From an uncultured Candidatus Melainabacteria bacterium (GTDB lineage: Bacteria > Cyanobacteriota > Vampirovibrionia > Gastranaerophilales > Gastranaerophilaceae), in assembly GCA_947570135.1 (NCBI GenBank), contig CANOTP010000005.1, forward strand, positions 62,001-126,000: a stretch of 64,000 nt of DNA. Reading direction: 5' to 3'. Made by a program: the position numbers and the translations under genes. Under the pieces are notes generated by a model. The model was not told where the DNA came from. It was given only the letters and a program-made list of their open reading frames with translations, and made no database searches. Below, in pieces: positions 49,859 to 59,289 of the stretch. Every line of letters starts with the position of its first letter. Positions within the stretch are counted from its first letter, which is position 1.

Positions 49859-51037
49859 TCATTGAGATATTACTTCTAAGATTTGTCTTGCAATAACCGA
49901 TTTTGAAGCTTTTTCAAGGCGTTTAGTTTCACCGTTTTTATCAAAAATAACCACTTCGTTATTCTCTGCGCCAAATCCGATATCGCTTCTGGAAATGTCA
50001 TTTGCGACAAGATAATCACAGCCTTTTTTAGTAATTTTTTCTTTCGCGTTTTCTATTAAGTTTTCGCTTTCGGCGCAAAACCCGACTATACATTGATGAG
50101 TTTTTTTCTCGCATAACCCACGTAAAATATCGGGATTTTTAACAAGTTCAAGTGTTAATTCGTCACTTTCGCCTTTTTTCATTTTTTGAGCGCTGACTTC
50201 TTTTACCCTGTAATCAGCAACGGCTGCAGCCATAATAATTATATCGGATGTTTCAAATTCATTATCAAGTGCAGTTTGCATATCGCGGGCTGATTTAACT
50301 TTAACAATTTTAAACGGTGCTTCAAAGTCTTTTGTAGTAATCAAAACAACCTCTGCACCCATTGATTTGGCGCAGCTTGCAAGCGCGAATCCCATTTTGC
50401 CTGATGAGTAATTTGAAATATAGCGGACTGGGTCAATATCTTCAATAGTGCCGCCTGATGTTATTACAACTTTCTGTCCTTTAAGTTTCTCAGAGTAACT
50501 TAACCACTCACAAACAGCATTGAAAATTTTATTTAATCCGCAAAGCCTGCCTTTGCCAAGGTATCCGCAGGCTAAAAATCCGCTTTCAGGTTCCAAAATT
50601 TCTACTCCGCGGGATTTTAAAATTCTTATATTTTCTTGTACCGCCTGATTTTGCCACATGTTACAGTTCATAGCAGGTGCTATAATCATTTTTTTTGAAA
50701 ATGCGCAGGCAATTGATGTTAAAAGGTTATCGGCAATTCCTTGTGCGATTTTTGAAATAGTATTAGCTGTAGCAGGTGCGATAAGCATAATGTCAGCCTC
50801 ATCAGCAAGTGAAATATGCTCGGGCTTCCATTCCTTTACGTCAAATTCTTCAACAAAAACCTCGTTTTGACTCAGATTTTGCAGGGTTAGTTTAGTCACG
50901 AAATTCAACGCATTAGGTGTACAAACAACTTTTACGTTTGCGCCTGATTTTTTAAACCTGCGAATAAGTTCGCACATTTTATACGCCGCAATCCCGCCTG
51001 TTATTCCTATTAAGATTGTTTTACCCTGTAATATCAT
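49859..51037 (-). CDS. coaBC: Bifunctional phosphopantothenoylcysteine decarboxylase / phosphopantothenate-cysteine ligase CoaBC
   Basis: This 392-residue protein carries out two steps of coenzyme A synthesis. The N-terminal flavoprotein half has ITGGIAAYKMCELIRRF, PAMNCNMW and the catalytic cysteine in GFLACGYLGKGRL. The C-terminal ligase half has VVITSGGTIEDIDPVRYISN, SSGKMGFALA and later AAAVADYRV. Both halves look complete. It is transcribed toward the Nif3-like gene, with a palindromic repeat in the short gap. Confidence 0.96.
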   Translation of the reverse strand: MILQGKTILIGITGGIAAYKMCELIRRFKKSGANVKVVCTPNALNFVTKLTLQNLSQNEVFVEEFDVKEWKPEHISLADEADIMLIAPATANTISKIAQGIADNLLTSIACAFSKKMIIAPAMNCNMWQNQAVQENIRILKSRGVEILEPESGFLACGYLGKGRLCGLNKIFNAVCEWLSYSEKLKGQKVVITSGGTIEDIDPVRYISNYSSGKMGFALASCAKSMGAEVVLITTKDFEAPFKIVKVKSARDMQTALDNEFETSDIIIMAAAVADYRVKEVSAQKMKKGESDELTLELVKNPDILRGLCEKKTHQCIVGFCAESENLIENAKEKITKKGCDYLVANDISRSDIGFGAENNEVVIFDKNGETKRLEKASKSVIARQILEVISQ

Positions 51038-51085
51038 AAACTAATTTTATTGTACAAATACTTCTTTTGCAAGTTGTATAAATTT

Positions 51086-52136
51086 TTAAGGATAATTTGA
51101 AGAAAAAAGCCAAAATAAAAATGCAGTAATCGGTATTGAAACAGGTAACATTGCCACAGACAAAACATAATACCCTGTTTCGCCAAGTACTAATCCGGCA
51201 TGTTTTGCTTTATTTTGATTTCTCCAGCGTCCGTTTTTTTGAACTTTAATCAAATGAGAATCGGGAATAAAAAATCCTTTAAATCTTTCTTCTTTTATAT
51301 CATCCCATTTAATTTTTCCGACTTTATTATTTTTCAGGTTATAAGTTCCAAATTTTCCGTTTTGTTCAACTTTTAATACGGCACCATAATTTAAATCTTG
51401 AATCGAATCATAAACGAAATCCGACACTTCTTCTCCCGTACCGCTTCTTACAAGACCGTATTTTTCATTCTTTTTTGCAATAAAGAATCGGGGGTGGTTT
51501 TCTTTTGGTGAATAATACCGAACACTGTTAACTATTTCATCATACAAATACGGAATAACATTTGAAAGGGTGTCATCTTTATCGTTGTAAAATTCAACTC
51601 CCCACTTTTCGTTTTGTTTTACTATAACATAATAAGAATCATTAATCTTATCACTAATTTCTTCTGCGTCTGATATTAATTCTATTTGCTTGGAATTTTT
51701 AAATAAAGTTAAAGATTGCTTATCCTGCGTATTTGTTAATATAAAAAACTTACCATAATGAAGTTGTATATCTTTAATATCTTTATATAAAGGTTCAATT
51801 ACAATTCCGCTGTCATCTGAAAAAATTCCCTTTTTAGAATCTTACTGACGGAAGATTTTTTCTATATACAGTATATTCACTCGGCAAAATTAAATTACCG
51901 TCTTTATCTGTCAAGCGAATCTTATTATCTGCAAGTTTTTTAATAAAAATATTTTCATTACCTATTTGTTCGACGGGTTCTTTTTCTGTGGAATCCGGCT
52001 CAGAATTTATAACATCAGGTTCTTTTGGCAGTTGTTTTAGAATTTTTGGATTTGAGGATTTTGCGTAAATAAAACCTGTACAAAAATTCATGCTTAGCAT
52101 AAAAAATGCTAATATAAAGACCATTATCTTTTTCAT
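51086..52136 (-). pseudogene. Frameshifted WG-repeat-like secreted protein gene
   Basis: The 5' part (52136 to 51834) encodes a signal peptide (MVFILAFFMLSMNFCTGF), an acidic Pro/Glu region, then a WG-like repeat (IRLTDKDGNLILPSEY) and stops. The next frame is open from 51841 to 51086 and continues the same kind of repeats (DSKKGIFSDDSGIVIEPLY, EKWGVEFYNDKDD, EKYGLVRSGTGEEVSDFVYD, GKFGTYNL), ending in a hydrophobic helix. The two frames meet within 8 bases, so one small indel splits about 350 codons. A sequencing error or programmed shift is not excluded. Confidence 0.7.
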
Positions 52137-52142
52137 ATTATA

Positions 52143-52709
52143 TTATTCCAATTCCTTGCGGGTGATACTTTCAACCTCGGATACGGCGCGTTCTAAATCA
52201 TCGTTTATAACAACGTAATCATACTGTTTTGAACGCTCAAGTTCGACTTTTGCTTCTGCCAAACGTCGTTGAATAGTTTCTTCGTCTTCAGTATTGCGTC
52301 CTCTAAGACGTTTTTCCAGTTCCTCAACACCAAGTCCCGGTGGAGCGATGAATATTAAAACAGCCTCAGGCATTTTTTGTTTAACCTGGAGTGCGCCTTG
52401 TGTTTCAATTTCAAGAATAATATTTAATCCTTCTTCAAATTTTTGTTTAATAAATTTTTTCTTGGTTCCATAAAAATTCCCCGCAAACTGTGCGTGTTCT
52501 AAGAACTTATCTTCTTTAACAGCCTGTTCAAACTCATCACGCGTAAGGAAAAAATAATTAACCCCGTCAACTTCACCTGTTCGAGGTTTTCTTGTTGTGC
52601 AGGAAACCGACAGCATAAAATTATCGGAATTTCTTGTCATAAATTCTTTCAAAACAGTGCCTTTTCCTACACCCGAACATCCTGAAATTACAAACAATTT
52701 TTTATTCAT
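52143..52709 (-). CDS. gmk: Guanylate kinase
   Basis: This 188-residue enzyme makes GDP from GMP. The P-loop is SGCSGVGKGTV. SVSCTTRKPRTGEVDGVNYFF in pieces is the GMP-binding region, and ILEIETQGALQVK and FIAPPGLGVEELEKRLRGR are further family blocks. The length is normal. It is divergent from groES, with about 100 bp between starts, and lies 6 nt before the WG-repeat gene. Confidence 0.96.
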   Translation of the reverse strand: MNKKLFVISGCSGVGKGTVLKEFMTRNSDNFMLSVSCTTRKPRTGEVDGVNYFFLTRDEFEQAVKEDKFLEHAQFAGNFYGTKKKFIKQKFEEGLNIILEIETQGALQVKQKMPEAVLIFIAPPGLGVEELEKRLRGRNTEDEETIQRRLAEAKVELERSKQYDYVVINDDLERAVSEVESITRKELE

Positions 52710-52781
52710 AGATTGATTATACTATGAAATAATTAATTTTTCCTTAACTTTATTAAATTTTTATCAAATTTGTTATATAAA

Positions 52782-52787
52782 TATAAT
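52782..52787 (+). promoter_or_regulatory. -10 element of the groES promoter
   Basis: TATAAT lies 26 bases before the groES ATG. The -35 region is only an AT-rich stretch. No CIRCE element is present, so HrcA control is not supported here. Confidence 0.45.
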
Positions 52788-52812
52788 TGTAATAGAAAAG
52801 GAGAGGATTATT

Positions 52813-53097
52813 ATGATTAGACCATTAGGTGAAAGAATTGTTATTAAAGTTATCGAAGAAACAGAACAAACTTCAGGCGGAATTTTTATCCCTGACAGCG
52901 CTAAAGAAAAACCGCAAAGAGGTGAAGTTGTGGCTGTAGGTTTGGGTAAATTAAATGACAAAGGCGAAAGAGAACCTATGGATGTTAAAGTCGGCGACAT
53001 CGTTTTATATGCTAAATATTCAGGAACGGATGTAAAATTTGACGGTGTTGAATATAAAATTTTATCTGCAAAAGACGCATTAGCAGTGATAGAGTAA
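52813..53097 (+). CDS. groES: Co-chaperonin GroES
   Basis: This 94-residue protein caps the GroEL cavity. [11 protein letters not shown] and [20 protein letters not shown] in pieces form the conserved barrel and the mobile loop that contacts Gro[21 protein letters not shown] and [14 protein letters not shown] complete it. AAAGGAGAGG precedes the ATG. groEL follows after a 114-bp gap holding two hairpin repeats. Confidence 0.97.
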   Translation: MIRPLGERIVIKVIEETEQTSGGIFIPDSAKEKPQRGEVVAVGLGKLNDKGEREPMDVKVGDIVLYAKYSGTDVKFDGVEYKILSAKDALAVIE

Positions 53098-53106
53098 TCA
53101 AAATTT

Positions 53107-53181
53107 TGTCATTCTGAACTTGATTCAGAATCTTAAAATTTTAATTAAACAGATAGACCCTGAATCGAGTTCAGGGTGACA
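53107..53181. repeat. Inverted pair of 27-bp palindromic repeats between groES and groEL
   Basis: Copy 2 (53107-53133, stem TTCTGAA/TTCAGAA) and copy 3 (53155-53181, stem CCCTGAA/TTCAGGG, opposite orientation) belong to the family at 49824-49850. Each can form a hairpin, and the pair can also fold on each other. They could act on groEL mRNA processing or relative expression. Confidence 0.75.
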
Positions 53182-53199
53182 GATTGTTTTTATATATAA

Positions 53200-54861
<1,662 letters not shown>

Positions 54862-54894
54862 AAATCATACGCTAGTGTATAATATTAACAAATA

Positions 54895-54925
54895 AAAACA
54901 GCTCGGATATTATCCGAGCTGTTTT
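54895..54925. terminator. Bidirectional terminator after groEL
   Basis: AAAACAGCTCGGAT pairs with ATCCGAGCTGTTTT around a short loop. It ends groEL and the convergent small gene. Confidence 0.9.
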
Positions 54926-54932
54926 ATACATC

Positions 54933-55436
54933 TTAATAAGCATAATCTATTGCGGTTTTTACAACTTTATCCAGAACTTTTGCATCTGCTTCAGTAAACG
55001 GTTTACCGTTTCCACGTTTATGTAAAATTTCACGAACTTTATTATATTCCTCAAAACAGCCTTCTTCTCTAAAGAAATCTTCAAGTTGATTTGCAACAAA
55101 GCGAATCAAGTTGTGTCTTGAACTATATTTTTCTTTTGACAGTAATTCTGTAAAGAAACCTTTGTCAAACCAGCCTTTATTGTCTTCATAGCCTTTTAAA
55201 AACGGCATTACGGTTTTTCGACGAACACTTTCAATCAAATTCATTGTTTGAAACTTTTCGGTAGATTCACATTTATCAAGCACATCTGCCAGCATTTTAC
55301 CTTTATTATAAGCTTCTTTTTTCTTTGTTGTATATAATGTTCTGCTGTGACTGTAATTTGTTTTAGCAATTTGTCTGTTAGTTGTAGTTTGTCGTGCGGC
55401 GACAGCAGAAGATGCTGATGAAATGTTCATTACCAT
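54933..55436 (-). CDS. Hypothetical helical protein
   Basis: AAAGGAGA places the start at the ATG at 55436 (MVMNISSASSAVAARQ), giving 167 residues. A longer frame to 55502 is not favoured. The protein is helical and basic (TTKKKEAYNKGKMLADVLDKC, FTEADAKVLDKVVKTAIDYAY), with a serine/alanine-rich leader similar in style to other lineage proteins. No domain is recognised. Confidence 0.6.
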   Translation of the reverse strand: MVMNISSASSAVAARQTTTNRQIAKTNYSHSRTLYTTKKKEAYNKGKMLADVLDKCESTEKFQTMNLIESVRRKTVMPFLKGYEDNKGWFDKGFFTELLSKEKYSSRHNLIRFVANQLEDFFREEGCFEEYNKVREILHKRGNGKPFTEADAKVLDKVVKTAIDYAY

Positions 55437-55591
55437 AAATTTAATCTCCTTTAATATCCCCGTATGTTTATATAAAAACTTTTTATCAGAAAAAATTGTC
55501 ATAATTTATAGATTTTCCATGTATAAAATATATAAACTATGCATATTTAAGGTTTTTAGGCTTGTTACATTTTTTAATCTTTCAGACAATA

Positions 55592-55623
55592 AAAAAGACT
55601 TAAATTTTACTTCAAGTCTTTTT
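55592..55623. terminator. Bidirectional terminator
   Basis: AAAAAGACTT (55592-55601) pairs with AAGTCTTTTT (55614-55623). It overlaps the 3' end of the next minus-strand gene. Confidence 0.75.
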
Positions 55624-55924
55624 AACTGAACCAGCCTTTTACAGCGTTAAATATTCCCTGACCTACATTTGATATAGTTGACCAATTATTTCCAATCAAA
55701 TTTGTTAGCTGTCCGAGTACATTACCCGCGGTGTAAGAAGTTGGTGTTGATTGTGTATAACTGAATGATTGTTGCTGAGAGTACATTGGAGCACCAAATA
55801 CAGAACCAGATCTCATCATAGCTGCATTCATTGCATTTCTGTGATATCTGGCATTTAACCCCGCACGGCCATAATGCACCGAAGGCATATTCATATTTTG
55901 GGTGAAATTGATTTTATTAACCAT
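55622..55924 (-). CDS. Small hypothetical protein
   Basis: This 100-residue protein is rich in Asn, Met, Ser and Gln (NMNMPSVHYGRAGLNARYHRN, YSQQQSFSYTQSTPTSYTAG), with a hydrophobic, glycine-bearing end (NVGQGIFNAVKGWFS). Low complexity makes homology hard to judge. It could be a small exported or structural protein, but no signal peptide is seen. The start lies near the AT-rich promoter region. Confidence 0.5.
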   Translation of the reverse strand: MVNKINFTQNMNMPSVHYGRAGLNARYHRNAMNAAMMRSGSVFGAPMYSQQQSFSYTQSTPTSYTAGNVLGQLTNLIGNNWSTISNVGQGIFNAVKGWFS

Positions 55925-56013
55925 TAATAATCATCCTGTTATATATCTTATATATATAAAATAAATAACATGCGAAAAAGTGCGCTTTTTTGAAAATATA
56001 TATATACAAAACT

Positions 56014-58194
56014 TTACAATTTGAATGTTTTATTTAAATCATCAATTATATTTTGAGATGCATTAGTAATAAGTTTAAGTTTATCAAGTATCTCCAGCCG
56101 TTTTACTTTATAATAATCGTTGCCTTCTAAGAGTATTTCTTCAAACAGTTTGGTGAGCTCTTTTAAATTGTTTGCTTTGTAGTAATATTTAGTAACTTTT
56201 TTGGCAAGAAAATTGTAGTTTTTAGCTGAATTTGAGTGTAGTAAAATAACAGGATTTGTGGTTGGCATATATTCAGTCAGAAACGAACCGCAATCTGTTA
56301 TTAAGACTTTTGATTGTTTAAACAGGTCAAAATAATCGGGACCTTCGTATTTCATTCCGAGTAAATCCCAAGATGTATAATATTCTTCGACTTCGGATTT
56401 TGACATGATTTTAGAGCTTATCAATTTACTCTTTAGTGCAGGGTGAGGTTTAAATATCCAATTTAACTCAGGGTGTTGTTTTGCAAAATCAAGAATAAAA
56501 TTACCGTTCTGTTCAAATGTTGCATAATTTAGCGGAGTATCTGCGCCGACTGACCAATGAGGTGCATAAATTGTGTATTTCTTCTCTTTATCTGACGGAT
56601 GTAAGTAAGTATCAAGTTCGGGGTATCCGACAACTTTAAGATTTTTACCGTGATTTTTCATTACCTTAGAATATTCGGTTTTCAAATCATTATTTAGAAT
56701 ATAATATCTCCAAAGTTTGTTATGAAAATCAGAACCTGCTTCAAGTTTAGCTGGCGAATTTGAGATAAAATACGGTACATAACAAGTCAGTGCAAATTTT
56801 GAGGTTTCCAAAATATTATGAATTTGAGGAATTTTCCATTGTCTGCTGTAAAATATTATATCAGGTTTGAATTTATCAAGCGGGATGTATTTATACTTTT
56901 CAAAATCATAAGCTAAATAAACTTTCATACCGCGCGTTTTGAAATAATCGTAAAGCGCCAAGATATTTTCTTTTGTCTGATATTCGAAATGACCAAGTTC
57001 AACATCATTTTTACCAATTATAATAAACGGCTCATAACTATCGTTTGCAGCCATTAAATTATATAAATTTTGACATTTCCATTTTGAATCGTTTACGTAA
57101 AATGCAACTCTGATTTTTGGAGATTTTTTTAATTTTGCTATTGTAGTTTTATATCTTAAATCCAGTATTTTAGAATAATCTTTAGAAGTTTTTATTTTTA
57201 GTCCGAAAATTGTCAAAATCATATATTTTTCATCTTGGCGAACTTTAAATAATTGAAATTTTTTACCGTCTAAAACTTCTTGAAATTTTTCGTAATTTAT
57301 ATAGTTTCTTATTGATTCAACATCAAAATTTTCATTTATTTTCAAAAAGGCGCTACGCATTTCCTTATAAAACGGGGTTCTGACTTTAGAATAGCGTTTA
57401 TACCAATATAGAATGCTGTTAATATAATAAATGTAAAACGATTTTAGAAAATGTTCTTTATATACTGATTTGCAGATAATTTCAAAAGCCTTTTTTCTTG
57501 CACTGAACAAGTCTTTCCACTGATTTATGCAAGTATACCCGCAGGATTTTGAATGTATTCTTCTGTTATATAGAGCTTCAGGGATTATTGAAATTGTATC
57601 AGCATAAACAATTGCCTTAATAATAAACGGTACATCTTCGCAGATTCTTTCATCCGAATATCTGATATTATTTTTGTTTAAAAAATCTTTGCGATAAATA
57701 AGAAAACAAGTTTCGGCTCCTTGAATAAACGGAGTATCAAGTTCGCTAAATTTTATTGCGGAATTTCTAAACTCTTTTTCAAAAGGTAAGATATTTCTTG
57801 TATAAAACTCTGATTTTTCTGAATTTTCGTAAAAATTATTACAGGCGAAATAAACCATATCGTTTTTATTTTGGGTAATTTGATTGTAAGCTTTTTCACA
57901 AGCGTCAACTTCAAGCCAATCATCGCCGTCAACCATCATTACATATTCACCTTGCGCAATATCTAAGGCTTTGTTTCTTGTTACGCCTTGACCGACGTTT
58001 TTGCTAAATGCGATAACTTTAACCCGCGAATCTCGGTCTGCATAAGAATTTAATACCTCTAAAGACTTATCGGTTGAACAATCATCAAGACAAATAATTT
58101 CGATATCGGTCAATGTTTGAGAAAGTAAACTGTCTAAACACTTTGACAGATATTTTTCTTTATTATAAACCGCAACGATAATTGATATCTTCAC
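56014..58194 (-). CDS. GT2 glycosyltransferase fused to a CDP-glycerol glycerophosphotransferase-like domain
   Basis: This is a 726-residue protein. Residues 1-230 are a GT-A family 2 domain: ISIIVAVYNKEKYLSKCLDSL, then MMVDGDDWL with the D-x-D-type metal motif. A linker follows with ILTIFGLKIKTSK. Residues 360-720 resemble Glyphos_transf (TagB/TagF-like): ILNNDLKTEYSKVMKNHG, IYAPHWS, FKPHPAL with the key histidine, and LITDCGSFLTEYM. It would add a sugar and a polyol phosphate to a surface polymer. It overlaps the next gene by 4 bases. Confidence 0.82.
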   Translation of the reverse strand: MKISIIVAVYNKEKYLSKCLDSLLSQTLTDIEIICLDDCSTDKSLEVLNSYADRDSRVKVIAFSKNVGQGVTRNKALDIAQGEYVMMVDGDDWLEVDACEKAYNQITQNKNDMVYFACNNFYENSEKSEFYTRNILPFEKEFRNSAIKFSELDTPFIQGAETCFLIYRKDFLNKNNIRYSDERICEDVPFIIKAIVYADTISIIPEALYNRRIHSKSCGYTCINQWKDLFSARKKAFEIICKSVYKEHFLKSFYIYYINSILYWYKRYSKVRTPFYKEMRSAFLKINENFDVESIRNYINYEKFQEVLDGKKFQLFKVRQDEKYMILTIFGLKIKTSKDYSKILDLRYKTTIAKLKKSPKIRVAFYVNDSKWKCQNLYNLMAANDSYEPFIIIGKNDVELGHFEYQTKENILALYDYFKTRGMKVYLAYDFEKYKYIPLDKFKPDIIFYSRQWKIPQIHNILETSKFALTCYVPYFISNSPAKLEAGSDFHNKLWRYYILNNDLKTEYSKVMKNHGKNLKVVGYPELDTYLHPSDKEKKYTIYAPHWSVGADTPLNYATFEQNGNFILDFAKQHPELNWIFKPHPALKSKLISSKIMSKSEVEEYYTSWDLLGMKYEGPDYFDLFKQSKVLITDCGSFLTEYMPTTNPVILLHSNSAKNYNFLAKKVTKYYYKANNLKELTKLFEEILLEGNDYYKVKRLEILDKLKLITNASQNIIDDLNKTFKL

Positions 58195-59228
58195 TGACTT
58201 TTTCTCCTCAGTTTGATTTTGATTCCAAGAACAGTAATGATTTTATGTCTTTTATCTTTAGAATTTACAACAGAAAAAATTTGCGAAATGAATTTTATTC
58301 CCCTGCTTTTTATGAGAGTTTTGAGCGGATGATAATTCGGTAATTGTTTTAACAGCTTTTTATCATAATATTTTTCGACAAATTTAAGTAATTTTCGAAT
58401 ATCACCAAACAGAATTGATTTATCAACATTGTCAGGTAATTTGTTATAAAAATACAATGCTCCGCCAAGGAATCTGTCAATAACTCTTAGTTGAACATTA
58501 ACAGACTGTTTTGCGAAAATCTCTGTAGAAATGAAATATTTTAATGATTCAAAATCAGATTTAACGGCACCAAAGTTCTTTGTAGTGACTGAACCTTCTC
58601 TATCTGTACGATAAACAAGTAAGATTTCATCAAGCAAACAATATTTCGGTTTTGCAAAGTTTGTAGAAAAACAAAATACTACATCTTCTGCGGTTTTCAA
58701 TCCGTTGGCAAATCTTATATGATTGTTATTTAAGAATGAGCGTTTATAAATTTTATCCCAGATTGAAGCTTGAAATGTGTAGTAATCAATATCGATTTCT
58801 CCTTTAATCATCTGTTGAAGTCTTAACGTTCTATATGAAGGTTCGGTTTTTGTTTCTTCAATTAAATTATAAAACCCGAAAATTCCTATATCAGCATCAG
58901 CTTCACGAATAGAATTATAAGCTTTCCTGCAAGATTCAGGAGAAACAAAATAATCATCGGAATCAAGAAACATTATATATTCGCCGCGCGCAGCCTCCAA
59001 GCCTTCGTTTCTGGCTGCAGCGACTCCCGCGTTTTCTTTATTTATGACAATAATTCGTTTATCTTTTTGAGCATAATTTTTCAGAATTTCAAGAGAATTG
59101 TCTGTTGAACCGTCATTTATACAAATTATTTCAATATCATTTACAGTCTGGCATATTAAACTGTCCAGACATTTGGGCAAAAACTCTACCACATTATAAA
59201 CAGGTACAATAATTGATACCTTTGTCAT
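58191..59228 (-). CDS. GT2 family glycosyltransferase
   Basis: The start MTKVSIIVPVYN at 59228 follows GAGGAAGAG, and a longer frame to 59255 is less likely. The 345-residue protein has the GT-A core (CLDSLICQTVNDIEIICINDG, then FLDSDDY with the D-x-D motif) and a helical C-terminus ending in ITVLGIKIKLRRK. This tail recurs as the linker in both neighbouring fused enzymes. There is no second catalytic domain. It overlaps the downstream fused gene by 4 bases and belongs to the same cluster. Confidence 0.88.
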   Translation of the reverse strand: MTKVSIIVPVYNVVEFLPKCLDSLICQTVNDIEIICINDGSTDNSLEILKNYAQKDKRIIVINKENAGVAAARNEGLEAARGEYIMFLDSDDYFVSPESCRKAYNSIREADADIGIFGFYNLIEETKTEPSYRTLRLQQMIKGEIDIDYYTFQASIWDKIYKRSFLNNNHIRFANGLKTAEDVVFCFSTNFAKPKYCLLDEILLVYRTDREGSVTTKNFGAVKSDFESLKYFISTEIFAKQSVNVQLRVIDRFLGGALYFYNKLPDNVDKSILFGDIRKLLKFVEKYYDKKLLKQLPNYHPLKTLIKSRGIKFISQIFSVVNSKDKRHKIITVLGIKIKLRRKSQ

Positions 59229-59289
59229 CACTCTTCCTCTTAATTCCAGTTTCATTTATCTCATATAATAATTTTCAAGTCAAGAAAAG

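Noticed and set aside
52720-52812. CIRCE/HrcA operator in front of groES
   Set aside because: The TTAGCACTC-N9-GAGTGCTAA inverted repeat is absent.
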